This document shows positions 24,554-33,528 of a stretch of 64,000 bases of DNA, one piece after another. The notes under the pieces were generated by a model. That model made no database searches. It was given only the letters and a program-made list of their open reading frames with translations, and was not told the DNA's origin. The first letter of the stretch is position 1, and the number at the start of each line of letters is the position of its first letter. Position numbers and translations under genes: made by a program. Origin of the DNA: Lachnospiraceae bacterium (lineage in GTDB: Bacteria; Bacillota; Clostridia; Lachnospirales; Lachnospiraceae); the NCBI GenBank assembly GCA_028693165.1, contig JAQUVX010000010.1:62001-126000 (forward strand). Direction: 5' to 3'.

Positions 24554-26002
24554 ATGAGTCGCTTAAATTATGGCAAACATTACCTCCGAAGGCGTAGACA
24601 GCGCAGACTTCAGCGCGCCGCCATCGTGGCTGCCTGTATTGCAGGGATCGGTATCTGTGTGACAGGTGCCGTATTTTTAGGTAAACATTTAAAAAATAAT
24701 GGAGGAACCGGGGCCAATGCACCCGTTGTCATCGGTCAGGAATCCTCTGAGAACACGCAGGGCGAGTCGGGTGATGCTTCTGCCGGTGCGTCCGATGCGG
24801 CCACAGCAGCAGCGGAGATTCTCTCCCCTGCTGCCGCGCTTTTGGCACAGGCGAAGGCGCTGGCCACCGGTTACGATTATGACGGAGCCATCGCGCTGCT
24901 TTCCTCGGACAGTCAGTATGCATCCGATCCGGAGGTTGTTGCGGCCATGGCCGATTATGAGGCCATCAAGGGTTCTCTGGTCCGGGCAAATGTCGGAAAG
25001 ATCACCCATGTGTTTTTCCATTCTCTGGTCGTGGACAACAAAAAAGCCTTCGACGGAGACAGCGATGAGGCCGGATACAACCAGGTCATGACGACGATCG
25101 GAGAGTTTGAGCAGATGCTCCAGGTACTGTATGACAAGGGGTATGTACTGGTACGTTTGCACGATATGGCCTATGAGGGCACGGATGAAAACGGCAGCCC
25201 GGCCATGAAGGCAGGCGATATTCTTCTGCCGGAGGGCAAGACCCCCTTTGTCATGTCACAGGATGATCTGTGCTACTACCCTTACATGACCGGCGATGGC
25301 TTTGCTTCCCGCATGGTTATCGGGGAGGACGGCAAGCCGACCTGCGAGATGAAGATGGATGACGGAAGCATTTCCACCGGTGCTTATGATCTGGTTCCGA
25401 TTCTGGAGAATTTCATTCAGGAGCACCCGGATTTTTCCTATAAGGGAGCACGCGCCGTGCTGGCCTTTACGGGATATGAGGGAATTCTCGGATACCGTAC
25501 CGCTGCTTCCTATGCGGATTCGGAGACCTACGAGCAGGATCGCCAGGATGCTGCCAAAGTGGCCCAGTGTCTGCGGGACAACGGCTGGGAGCTGGCCTCC
25601 CACAGCTGGGGACATTTGAATCTTGGCACAGTCGAGTGGGATCGTTTTAAGGCGGATACAGACAAGTGGGAGAATGAAGTAGAATCGCTGATCGGGCCGA
25701 CCGATATCATCCTTTATCCCTTTGGTGCCGACATCGGCGACTGGCATCCTTACACCACGGAGAATCCACGCTATGAGTATCTGCATCAGATGGGCTTCCG
25801 CTATTTCTGCAACGTGGATTCCAACCCATACTGGGTACAGATCGGGGACGATTTCATGCGTCAGGGCCGACGCAATCTGGACGGCTACCGGATGTGGAAG
25901 GATATCACAGCGGAGGATCCGTCGCATCGCAAGCTGGATGATCTGTTCCGAGCAGAAGACATCTTTGATCCGGATCGGCCTACGCCGGTGCCGGATATGT
26001 AA
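24554..26002 (+). CDS. Membrane-anchored polysaccharide deacetylase-like protein
   Basis: Protein of 482 residues. The ATG at 24554 follows GAGGG by 8 bases; the frame is open from 24437 but that part is promoter. A basic N-terminus (LRRRRQRRLQRAA) leads into one membrane helix (about residues 22-42), then a Ser/Ala-rich linker and an extracellular domain. NodB-like features are VLAFTGYEGILGYRT, HSWGHLNLG (His-x3-His metal motif) and ILYPFGADIGDW. The usual first motif TFDDG is not seen; the corresponding strand reads THVFFHSLVVDNKKAFD. It may therefore use altered catalytic residues or bind rather than cleave. It is divergent from spo0A, so a spore or cell-wall role is possible but unproven. 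Confidence 0.82.
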   Translation: MSRLNYGKHYLRRRRQRRLQRAAIVAACIAGIGICVTGAVFLGKHLKNNGGTGANAPVVIGQESSENTQGESGDASAGASDAATAAAEILSPAAALLAQAKALATGYDYDGAIALLSSDSQYASDPEVVAAMADYEAIKGSLVRANVGKITHVFFHSLVVDNKKAFDGDSDEAGYNQVMTTIGEFEQMLQVLYDKGYVLVRLHDMAYEGTDENGSPAMKAGDILLPEGKTPFVMSQDDLCYYPYMTGDGFASRMVIGEDGKPTCEMKMDDGSISTGAYDLVPILENFIQEHPDFSYKGARAVLAFTGYEGILGYRTAASYADSETYEQDRQDAAKVAQCLRDNGWELASHSWGHLNLGTVEWDRFKADTDKWENEVESLIGPTDIILYPFGADIGDWHPYTTENPRYEYLHQMGFRYFCNVDSNPYWVQIGDDFMRQGRRNLDGYRMWKDITAEDPSHRKLDDLFRAEDIFDPDRPTPVPDM

Positions 26003-26038
26003 CTAAGGGTACGCAGAGCACGTATGAAAAACAAAAAG

Positions 26039-26080
26039 CGGAATCATCGGAGGCAGTTATGCCTGGATGATTCCGTTTTT
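26039..26080 (+). terminator. Terminator after the deacetylase-like gene
   Basis: Perfect 10-bp stem CGGAATCATC / GATGATTCCG with a nested aggc/gcct pairing in the loop, followed by TTTTT. Confidence 0.85.
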
Positions 26081-26140
26081 GTTGTAAATCATTATGAATC
26101 ATTGCCTTGTGCAGCGGCGTTGTTTCGGGCAGCTCAGCTG

Positions 26141-26773
26141 TCAGCAGTCGAAGCCACGGCTGCGGAGATAGCCCAGGATTACCTGAACGGTGCCGTCTAC
26201 GCCCAACTGGGCGGTGTTCAGCATCAGGTCGTAGTTGGTTACATCTTCCCAGCTTTTGCCGGTGTAGTAGCGATGATAGTCACGGCGTTCCTTGTCGATG
26301 CGGCTGATGTTCTTTACGATATCTTTTTCTTCGTAGAACTTCTTATCACGGATTCGGGCCACACGGGCCTCCATGTCGGCGTAGAGAAAGATGCGGATCA
26401 GGCCTTCGTTTCCTTCCAGCACATAATCTGCGCAGCGTCCGATGAAGACACAGGACTCTTCTGCGGAAAGCTTGCGGATCACCTCTGACTGGAACCGGAA
26501 CAGGTTGTCTGCGGACACCAGATCTGAACCAAAGGACGGAGCTCCCTGCTCAGGGGCAAGGCCGCTTATGATCTTATAAAGCAGCTTGTTGCCTGCGCGC
26601 TCATCGGTCAGGTGAAAATAGCTTTCTTTGATTCCGCTCTCATAGGAATTCATGCGCAGAATATCCTTGTCATAACAGTGTACATGCAACGCTTCCGCCA
26701 GTTTCTTGCCAATCTCGCTTCCACCGCTTCCATACTGTCTGCCAATCGTCACGATCAGTTTCTTTTCACCCAT
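26141..26773 (-). CDS. Cytidylate kinase-like family protein
   Basis: Nucleotide-kinase-like protein of 210 residues. It begins MGEKKLIVTIGRQYGSGGSEIGKKLAEAL, a P-loop of the type seen in the cytidylate-kinase-like group widespread in Clostridia, followed by VHCYDKDILRM and later CVFIGRCADYVLE and RIFLYADMEARVARI. AGGAGGAG lies before the ATG at 26773; the frame extends upstream to 26845 without a site. An extended -10 TGCTATAAT at 26834-26839 (minus strand) is the likely promoter. It is not the canonical cmk, and its physiological substrate is unknown. Confidence 0.85.
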   Translation of the reverse strand: MGEKKLIVTIGRQYGSGGSEIGKKLAEALHVHCYDKDILRMNSYESGIKESYFHLTDERAGNKLLYKIISGLAPEQGAPSFGSDLVSADNLFRFQSEVIRKLSAEESCVFIGRCADYVLEGNEGLIRIFLYADMEARVARIRDKKFYEEKDIVKNISRIDKERRDYHRYYTGKSWEDVTNYDLMLNTAQLGVDGTVQVILGYLRSRGFDC

Positions 26774-26879
26774 AAGATTCTCCTCCTTCTGTGCATTTCC
26801 GGTCCCTGGTTGTCGTGTAATTCTTTGATTTCTATTATAGCACAATCGTAGGAAAAACGAAATGGATCTTTAACGAGCT

Positions 26880-27326
26880 TTAATACGCATACAGATCCAG
26901 TTCCAGTTTCGTAGAAACCGACTTTGCCTTTCCTGTCCTGCGATTCACCTCGAACGTATTCAGTGTCTCGCTCCACTCGGTCGGTGCCGTCTCCATCAGC
27001 AATACAATCGTATAGGTATTCGCTGTCTTGCTGTATATCTCATAATGAATCGGAAATGTCTCCTTCGCATACCATCCTGCCCGGTTCACGGCATTCTCAA
27101 GCAGATGACAGGCCGCTGTCTCCGACAATGCCGGACGTGGATTCCACAGACCCGTTTCCGTGTCCATGTAATACCAGATCCCATCAATCTGCTTCCACTC
27201 CGTCACATAAGTTCCATCTTCTTCGTATTTCCAACCGCCCTCTTCGGCCTGCTCCCAGGTTCCGGCCCAGGCCGTCGAGGTTCCAAGCATCATCATCACA
27301 AGCAGCGCACTCATCCATCTTCGCAT
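26880..27326 (-). CDS. Small secreted protein with cell-wall-binding-like repeat
   Basis: Exported protein of about 148 residues. A signal peptide (MRRWMSALLVMMMLGTSTAWA) is followed by GTWEQAEEGGWKYEEDGTYVTEWKQIDGIWYYMDTETGLW, two Trp/Tyr-rich units like choline- or cell-wall-binding repeats. The remaining 85 residues (SETAACHLLENAVNRAGWYAKETFPIHYEIYSKTANTYTIVLLMETAPTEWSETLNTFEVNRRTGKAKSVS) are a compact domain I do not recognise. A GTG at 27347 and an ATG at 27326 are both possible starts; the second has AGAGG at a 9-base distance. It resembles the N-terminal half of the protein at 60771-61580. Confidence 0.72.
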   Translation of the reverse strand: MRRWMSALLVMMMLGTSTAWAGTWEQAEEGGWKYEEDGTYVTEWKQIDGIWYYMDTETGLWNPRPALSETAACHLLENAVNRAGWYAKETFPIHYEIYSKTANTYTIVLLMETAPTEWSETLNTFEVNRRTGKAKSVSTKLELDLYAY

Positions 27327-27463
27327 CGTTCTCATCCTCTTTCTCACAGCTTCCTCTTTCTTATGCTATCCATTATAAGGAGCTGCTCCCGGGAAATCAA
27401 TGCAGATTTTCTGAATATTTTGTGAAATATCTATAATCATTTCGTATCCTCCCGGCGTCGCTC

Positions 27464-28618
27464 TCACACCGTCCGCGTCATCGGAAGCTCATTATTCACC
27501 CCTTTGGACATCAGGATCTGATGCACATCGATAATCCCCCGATGGAAGGTCGCCGCGCAGGCCGCCAGATAGAGTTCCCACATCCGCGTAAATTCTTCGC
27601 CGTGCTTCTCCACGATCACGGCCCGTTTCTCCCGGAAATTATCCCGCCAGCACAACAGTGTCTTCGTATAATGCCGCCGCAGGCTCTCCACATCCAGCGT
27701 ATAAAAATCGTATTCCGGCATCAGTGCCACAATTTCCCGCAGGCTCGGAATCACACCGCCCGGAAAAATATATTTCCGAATCCACGGATCCCCCGGATGC
27801 TCCTTCTGCGCACTGATATAATGAAGCAGAAACAGCCCGCCCGGCTTTAACACGGACTGCACCTGTTCCAGAAATGCCGCGTAATTGCCGCGCCCCACAT
27901 GCTCCATCATCCCCACGCTGACCACCCGATCGAACGAAAGCCCGCTCTTTTCCAGCTCCCGGTAATCCATCAGCCGCACCTCCAGCCGATCCTCCAGATG
28001 ATATTCGCGGATCTCCTCCGAAAACTTCCGATACTGTTCTTCGCTCAGGGTAATGCCCACGCCTTTGACCTTATAATGCGCCGCCGCCCGTTTGAGCAGG
28101 AATCCCCACCCGCACCCAATATCGAGCAGTGTCATTCCCTCTTTCAGCTTCAGTTTTTCTAAAATATGGTCCACTTTTCCCACCTGGGCTTCAAACAGCG
28201 TATCCTGTTCGTGTTTGAAGTAGCCGCAGGAATAGCTCATGGTCTCATCCAACCACAACTCATAGAAGTCATTTCCGATGTCATAGTGAGATGTCACTTC
28301 CTCCTTCTGATGCTTCTGGCTCATGGAGGTGTGAAGCAGGCTGTGAAGTGCCCTAGGGCTGCGCTTGAAATGCTCCATCTCGCCGAGAAACAGATCCAGC
28401 ACCTCATACAAATCCCGGTTCACCTCCACATCGCCATGCATATAAGCCTCGCCCAATGCCAGAGAGGTACTTCTCAGCAAATCCCGTTTGGACAGTTTCT
28501 TTTTAAGCGTTACCCGAAACTGAGCAGGACCCGTACCGATCGTCTGGAATTCCTCTGCGGTTTCCAGTTCAAATGCGACCGGTATCAGGTCCTGTAAATA
28601 CGTGCTGATATAGCTCAT
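27464..28618 (-). CDS. Cyclopropane-fatty-acyl-phospholipid synthase family methyltransferase
   Basis: Protein of 384 residues. The SAM-binding motif is TLLDIGCGWGFLLKRAAAHY, preceded by SHYDIGNDFYELWLDETMSYSCGYF, the hallmark of the Cfa family, and followed by GVGITLSEEQ and SVGMMEHVGRGNY. The N-terminal 100 residues match the lipid-binding extension of Cfa enzymes. It methylenates unsaturated acyl chains of membrane phospholipids. GAGGGTG precedes the ATG at 28618, and the frame extends to 28708 without support. Specificity within the family (cyclopropane or another methylation) is not certain. Confidence 0.9.
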   Translation of the reverse strand: MSYISTYLQDLIPVAFELETAEEFQTIGTGPAQFRVTLKKKLSKRDLLRSTSLALGEAYMHGDVEVNRDLYEVLDLFLGEMEHFKRSPRALHSLLHTSMSQKHQKEEVTSHYDIGNDFYELWLDETMSYSCGYFKHEQDTLFEAQVGKVDHILEKLKLKEGMTLLDIGCGWGFLLKRAAAHYKVKGVGITLSEEQYRKFSEEIREYHLEDRLEVRLMDYRELEKSGLSFDRVVSVGMMEHVGRGNYAAFLEQVQSVLKPGGLFLLHYISAQKEHPGDPWIRKYIFPGGVIPSLREIVALMPEYDFYTLDVESLRRHYTKTLLCWRDNFREKRAVIVEKHGEEFTRMWELYLAACAATFHRGIIDVHQILMSKGVNNELPMTRTV

Positions 28619-28744
28619 GTCATCACCCTCATTTCTCTTTTCGCGTTCTTCACAGTCCTGCTGTTCAGAAATCACGATGCTTTGATGACAGTATTGCCTG
28701 TTTCTCATTTCGCTAAACTTAAAAATCCTCTTTCAGACGGTTTT

Positions 28745-29320
28745 TCATAGGATCCACTCCTGGCAGAGTCGTCCCACCGGTAATCCCACCACATTATTAT
28801 AGTCGCCGGATATGCCCTTCACATGGGCCGCAAACCTCCCCTGTATCCCATAAGCGCCCGCCTTATCCATCGGCTCACCCGTATCCACGTAGCGTTCGAT
28901 CTGTTCCGCCGTCATCGGATAAATCTCCACATCCGTCTGCTCCGCAAACATCGTCTCCCGCGCCCCGGTCCGCCCGGCACCTCCGCAGTCAATTACCGTC
29001 ACGCCCGTGTACACCTGGTGTTTTCGCCCCTGCAGCATGGCAATCATCTCCACCGCTTCACCGCGGTTCTTCGGTTTGCCAAGAATCGTTCCATCCACAG
29101 CCACAACCGTATCCGCACCAACCACCACGGCTTCTTCCCCGGCATGCAGACCCGCGATATCCTCCGCTTTCTGCCTTGACAGCGACATGACCACTGCCTC
29201 CGGATCGGTGCTTGTAATCACCTCGTCTACATGGCTCGGCTCAATCTCAGGGGTGATTCCCACCTGCAAAAGCAGCTCTCTTCTCCGCGGTGAGGCGGAA
29301 GCCAGAATGATTCGTTTCAT
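28745..29320 (-). CDS. maf: Maf-family nucleotide pyrophosphatase
   Basis: Maf protein of 191 residues with all family blocks: ILASASPRRRELLLQVGI at the start, VVGADTVVAVDGTILGKPKNRGEAVEMIAMLQGRKHQVYTGV in the middle and DKAGAYGIQGRFAAHVKGISGDYNNVVGLPV near the end. Members hydrolyse dTTP, UTP or modified nucleotides to monophosphates. The ATG at 29320 is preceded by AAGGA; an in-frame extension to 29449 overlaps the TRAP gene end and is not supported. Confidence 0.95.
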   Translation of the reverse strand: MKRIILASASPRRRELLLQVGITPEIEPSHVDEVITSTDPEAVVMSLSRQKAEDIAGLHAGEEAVVVGADTVVAVDGTILGKPKNRGEAVEMIAMLQGRKHQVYTGVTVIDCGGAGRTGARETMFAEQTDVEIYPMTAEQIERYVDTGEPMDKAGAYGIQGRFAAHVKGISGDYNNVVGLPVGRLCQEWIL

Positions 29321-29412
29321 CTTATCGCATTCCTTCCATAATCCAATTAATGCATGAATCGTAACATGTTTTGAATTGGCTTGCAATAGATTGTTTCCGT
29401 TTTTTGAATGAT

Positions 29413-30711
29413 TTAAACAAATTTTGGACATACCAGTCTCGGCAGCCATAAAACCAAATCAGGCAATAATAAAATAACAACAAGGGTAACCATGACCGCC
29501 CCAAGCATTACTCCGACATCTTTAAACGTTTTTTGCGGTGCAATGCCAGAAATCTGGCATCCAATCAGCAGACATAGTCCATATGGAGGTGTGACCATTC
29601 CGATCGCCAACAACAGACAAATCACAATACCCAAATGTGTCGCATTCAATCCAAGCGCAAGCCCTGCCGGAACAACGATAGGCACAAAAATACAGATTGC
29701 TGGTGTTGCATCCATGAAACATCCAAGGAAAAAGAACAGCGCAATACAAAATAGGATATACTGCCATTGTGTCATATTCATGTTCTTAATCAATTCCAGC
29801 ACCAACTCGCTCACCTTAAAATATGCCATCAGATAGCCGAACGCACTTGCTCCTGCAATACAAAACAGGCTTGTTGCTGTCCCCTTAGCTGTCTGGATAA
29901 AAACAGGAGCCAAATCTGACAATTTTAATGTTCTGTCTATGAATAAGGTAATAATCAAACTATATACAACTGCAATCACAGCACTTTCCGTTGCTGTACA
30001 AATTCCAGATAAAACACCGCCTATAATGATAATAGGCATAATCAAAACAAGTACCGAAGCTTTCAGTGCCTTCAAGAAATCCACAAAGCTTTTCTTTTCT
30101 TCACGTGGATAGTCATATTTCAATGCATAATAGTAAGATACTATCATCATCGTTATAGCTAAAATAATGCCAGGTACAATTCCTGCAATAAATAATGCCT
30201 GCACACTTGCGCCGCTTGTAGATGCATAAATAATCATGATCAAGCTGGGCGGAATAATCTGTCCTAATACCGAAGATGTTGAAGTAACCGCCACTGTGAA
30301 AGACTGCGGATAGCCTCTCTTCTGCATAGCCGGGATCAAAATTGATCCTACACCTGAAGTATCTGCAACCGCAGATCCGGATACTCCGCCAAACAAAAGG
30401 CTTACCAAAACATTAATATGTGCCAGTCCTCCCCGCAGATGTCCTACCATGGTAGACGCCAGATTGATCAGTTTATCCGTTATTTTTCCAGAATTCATAA
30501 TATTTCCAGCCAGCAGGAAAAATGGAATTGCTGTAAGTACAAAGCTGTCTACTCCTGCAAACATTTTTTGTACAATCTGAAGGACTGGCAAGCTTGTGCA
30601 GGTTGCCACTACGACAATGGATGAGAAAAACAAAGAAAATGCAAGAGGCAGCCCCAAGAGCATCAAAGCAATCATAAGACCAAACAACAACATGAGCGAC
30701 AAGATATTCAT
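29413..30711 (-). CDS. dctM: TRAP transporter large permease (DctM)
   Basis: Membrane protein of 432 residues with about 12 helices. Family features are LPLAFSLFFSSIVV, LLAGNIMNSGKITDKLI, FGGVSGSAVADTSGVGSILIPAMQKRGY and CFMDATPAICIFVPIVVPAG. It forms the transport channel of a sodium-driven TRAP uptake system together with DctQ and DctP. It overlaps dctQ by ATGA. Codon usage is more AT-rich than in flanking genes. The substrate is presumably the acid handled by the enzyme at 32277-33425. Confidence 0.95.
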   Translation of the reverse strand: MNILSLMLLFGLMIALMLLGLPLAFSLFFSSIVVVATCTSLPVLQIVQKMFAGVDSFVLTAIPFFLLAGNIMNSGKITDKLINLASTMVGHLRGGLAHINVLVSLLFGGVSGSAVADTSGVGSILIPAMQKRGYPQSFTVAVTSTSSVLGQIIPPSLIMIIYASTSGASVQALFIAGIVPGIILAITMMIVSYYYALKYDYPREEKKSFVDFLKALKASVLVLIMPIIIIGGVLSGICTATESAVIAVVYSLIITLFIDRTLKLSDLAPVFIQTAKGTATSLFCIAGASAFGYLMAYFKVSELVLELIKNMNMTQWQYILFCIALFFFLGCFMDATPAICIFVPIVVPAGLALGLNATHLGIVICLLLAIGMVTPPYGLCLLIGCQISGIAPQKTFKDVGVMLGAVMVTLVVILLLPDLVLWLPRLVCPKFV

Positions 30712-31184
30712 AAGTTTTTCTCCTTTCCCAAAATCTCAGACTTTAAACGTTCTGCCAAATACCAAATCATCATAACAGCCGAAACAGGCATAGATACATA
30801 TTGAATGTTTGCCGGAAATGGCAATGTAATCATGGTTTTTCCAATACAATTAGCACAGTATTTACTACCTCCATACAACAGAATTCCTGCACACAATAAC
30901 ATTAACAGTAAAATTATGATTCGAACTATTTTCTGTAGTTTTTCAGGTAAAAGCGCTGTCAGCATATCCAAGGTTAAATGTGTCTCTTCCTTAACTGCGA
31001 TTGCAGAACCAAGAAAGATAATCCATACGAAACAGAGTTTTACAACTTCCTGACTCCAACTAACTGGTATCTTAAAAACAAACCTTGAAAGAACCTGTAA
31101 AAATGTTATCGCAACAAGAACGATCATTAAAACAAACAATATCTTTTCAATACAGATTCCCATGTATTTAGATATCTTTCTCAA
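30708..31184 (-). CDS. dctQ: TRAP transporter small permease (DctQ)
   Basis: Membrane protein of 158 residues with four helices and the DctQ motif VSWSQEVVKLCFVWIIFLGSAIAVKEETHLTLDML. It bridges binding protein and large permease. The predicted start is TTG at 31184 with AAGGAGG 10 bases upstream; the first internal ATG is 21 bases further in and has no site. Confidence 0.92.
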   Translation of the reverse strand: MRKISKYMGICIEKILFVLMIVLVAITFLQVLSRFVFKIPVSWSQEVVKLCFVWIIFLGSAIAVKEETHLTLDMLTALLPEKLQKIVRIIILLLMLLCAGILLYGGSKYCANCIGKTMITLPFPANIQYVSMPVSAVMMIWYLAERLKSEILGKEKNL

Positions 31185-31206
31185 TTCTGCTCCTCCTTAA
31201 AAATCA

Positions 31207-32262
31207 TCAGGATTTCTGAATCATATTAATAATATCAGAAAGTCCGGTTTCGTTTCCAAATTCATCAAATACCGATTTTACCGCATCGATAATTACCTGC
31301 TTATCAATATCAAATTCCTGCATGCCAAAATCATTTACCATTGTATCTTCTGCTTTCTTTCCGTATTCTGTTTCCAGATCGCGTGCTACCACTGTTGTTT
31401 CCTGCATTGCCTTTGTAATAGCCTCCTGCAGCTCCGGTGAAAGACTATGAAATGTATCTGCATTCATAAACACCGGACGAACGGTAATCTCATGCTCTGT
31501 TTTTGTTAAATACGGTGCCACTTCATAAAACTTTGCAGACAGGATAGATGGCATTTCATTTTCCATTCCATCACACAAACCACTGGATAAAGCAGAATAG
31601 GTTTCCCCAAATGCCACTTCGACCGGCAGGCATCCAGCCGCTTCCCAGACCTTAAACTTTAATTCAGATGCCGCTAAACGCAACTTAAATCCCTTTAAGC
31701 CAGCAATATCCGTAATTGGTGCCTTGACGCTGATCACATTTCTAGTGGAGCCGCCCCAGTATGCCATAATTTTAATACCGGTTTCATCCTCTATCATTCT
31801 TGCGTAATCCTGGCCCGGCTGACCATCCAATGCTTTTTCCCATTGTGTTTTATCCGCAAATAAGAAAGGCAGTGCAAACAACTGAAGCTTTTTGCTATAG
31901 GTGGTTCCAACACTTGGATCAACAATACACATGTCAAGCGTTCCTGTCTTAACCTGCTCAAGCAGCTCTGCTTCCGTTCCAAGAGTCGCATCAGAATAGT
32001 TTTCAATTACAAGCTGACCATTCGAATATTCTTTTGCTTTTTCTATAAATTCTTCTGTTGCTGCATTCCATGGATGATCTCCTGCCATGGCATTTCCAAT
32101 TTTCAATGTAACCGTTTCGCTGGTTGTTTCTGTCTTCCCACCTACTTGATCCGCAGCTTTCACGGTATCATTTGATGCGGTTTCAGACACTTTGCCTCCG
32201 CATGCCACCAATCCAAGCGCCGCTACGATTGTAAGAATGATAACAAAATTTCTTTTTTTCAT
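31207..32262 (-). CDS. dctP: TRAP transporter substrate-binding lipoprotein (DctP)
   Basis: Binding protein of 351 residues. The signal MKKRNFVIILTIVAALGLVAC ends in a lipobox with Cys21. The DctP fold pattern is clear (LKIGNAMAGDHPWNAATEEFIEKAKEYSNGQLVIENY, and AYWGGSTRNVISVKAPITDIAGLKGFKLRLAASELKFKVWEAAGCLPVEVAFGETYSALSSGLCDGMENE). The Arg in FKLRLA should bind the carboxylate of the ligand. GGAGGAGG sits before the ATG and overlaps the stop of the upstream enzyme gene. Confidence 0.95.
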   Translation of the reverse strand: MKKRNFVIILTIVAALGLVACGGKVSETASNDTVKAADQVGGKTETTSETVTLKIGNAMAGDHPWNAATEEFIEKAKEYSNGQLVIENYSDATLGTEAELLEQVKTGTLDMCIVDPSVGTTYSKKLQLFALPFLFADKTQWEKALDGQPGQDYARMIEDETGIKIMAYWGGSTRNVISVKAPITDIAGLKGFKLRLAASELKFKVWEAAGCLPVEVAFGETYSALSSGLCDGMENEMPSILSAKFYEVAPYLTKTEHEITVRPVFMNADTFHSLSPELQEAITKAMQETTVVARDLETEYGKKAEDTMVNDFGMQEFDIDKQVIIDAVKSVFDEFGNETGLSDIINMIQKS

Positions 32263-32276
32263 ATTAAATCCTCCTC

Positions 32277-33425
32277 CTATTTGTTAATGCAATATTTTTC
32301 CAAGACTTCTCTATTTACTTCAATACCGATTCCTGGTGCTGTTGGAATCTGAACATACCCATCTTTAAACACAATTCCATCATTGATCAGGCTCAATCTG
32401 AACGGATGATTTGACTGATCGTATTCGAGCAACAATTCCTGCGGCTTTCCCCTAAGTGGAGTCGCCGGCAGCGTTGCAATATACTGCAAAGATGCTGCCA
32501 GACCAATACCTGATCCCCATACGTGCGGTATCAGCATTGTGTTATAGGCCTGGCATAAAGCCGCAATTTTTTTGCACTCCGTAAAACCGCCGCTGCTGCA
32601 TAAATCTGGTTGATAAATATCCAATGCACCTTTGGCTAACCAATCTTTAAATGCAATCTTTCCGAATATTTCTTCCCCGGCCGCTATGTACGATGTGGTA
32701 AGGTTTCTGATTGACGCATATCCGGCAATATCTTCCGGTGCCAAAAGTTCCTCATAAAATTCCAGTTTTTCCGGTGCCAGAGATAACAGCAAGCGTCGGG
32801 CTTCTGCCTGGTTATATGCACTATTGAAATCCGCCATCAACATAACCTCATAGCCCACAGCTTCTCTTACCGCCTTAATATAGGCAAGGTCTTCGTCTAC
32901 ACCGAAGCCGGTTTTCAACTTCATCCCCTTAAATCCTCTGGAAATATACCCTTTTGCTTCTTCAATCGCATCCTCCGGATATTTCCTGCCCTTTTTCCTA
33001 TAAAATCCTGTTGCGTATGCTTTTACAGAATCTCTGAAATTACCTCCAATCAATTTGCTGACCGGCTTGCCCAACTGCTTTCCTATAGCATCCCAAATCG
33101 CAATATCCACACCACTCAAAGCATTTACAGCTGCTCCCTGCTGCCCAAATGGTCGCGAAATGTTATAAAGCTCCTCCCACAATACCTCCACATCGAAAAT
33201 GTCTCTCCCGATCAAATATGGAGTAAAGCAATTTTCAATAAAAGCCGCTGCAATCTGCGGTGGCTGCATCCCATGGCACAAACATTCACCAAAACCACTT
33301 TCTCCGTTTGCGCATACCACTTCCACAATGACGGAACATCGATTGTGTGCCCATCCTTGCGAAAAAGCGAATGGCTCGTCAAGTGGCGCCCTTATAATAT
33401 GTGCTTTCACCTCTTTGATTTCCAT
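32277..33425 (-). CDS. Mandelate racemase/muconate lactonizing enzyme family protein (MR subgroup, acid sugar dehydratase-like)
   Basis: Enolase-superfamily enzyme of 382 residues with a complete MR-subgroup catalytic set: Lys169-x-Lys171 (KLK), metal ligands Asp199, Glu225 and Glu251, and the Asp274/His301 dyad. The spacing matches mandelate racemase (K164/K166, D195, E221, E247, D270, H297) almost exactly. Such enzymes abstract the proton alpha to a carboxylate and then racemise or dehydrate, most often sugar acids. AGAGGAGG precedes the ATG. It heads an operon with the TRAP transporter, so it probably acts on the imported acid; which acid cannot be read. No aldolase or dehydrogenase follows in the operon. 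Confidence 0.93.
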   Translation of the reverse strand: MEIKEVKAHIIRAPLDEPFAFSQGWAHNRCSVIVEVVCANGESGFGECLCHGMQPPQIAAAFIENCFTPYLIGRDIFDVEVLWEELYNISRPFGQQGAAVNALSGVDIAIWDAIGKQLGKPVSKLIGGNFRDSVKAYATGFYRKKGRKYPEDAIEEAKGYISRGFKGMKLKTGFGVDEDLAYIKAVREAVGYEVMLMADFNSAYNQAEARRLLLSLAPEKLEFYEELLAPEDIAGYASIRNLTTSYIAAGEEIFGKIAFKDWLAKGALDIYQPDLCSSGGFTECKKIAALCQAYNTMLIPHVWGSGIGLAASLQYIATLPATPLRGKPQELLLEYDQSNHPFRLSLINDGIVFKDGYVQIPTAPGIGIEVNREVLEKYCINK

Positions 33426-33469
33426 CTGAAACCTCCTCTACATAATGCGTCTTAATATAAAAATGGATT

Positions 33470-33512
33470 ATTATATTCCAATTTTATCCAACTCATAACA
33501 TATCATACAAGT
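33470..33512 (-). promoter_or_regulatory. Promoter and candidate GntR operator of the racemase-TRAP operon
   Basis: Minus strand -10 TATAAT (33470-33475), 17-bp spacer, -35 TTATGA (33493-33498). The adjoining plus-strand motif ACATATCATACAAGT (33498-33512) is identical to one upstream of the regulator gene. TTGTAT inside it could serve as an alternative -35 to a TAAAAT box further down. Confidence 0.55.
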
Positions 33513-33528
33513 CACTGTAAATAAATCC

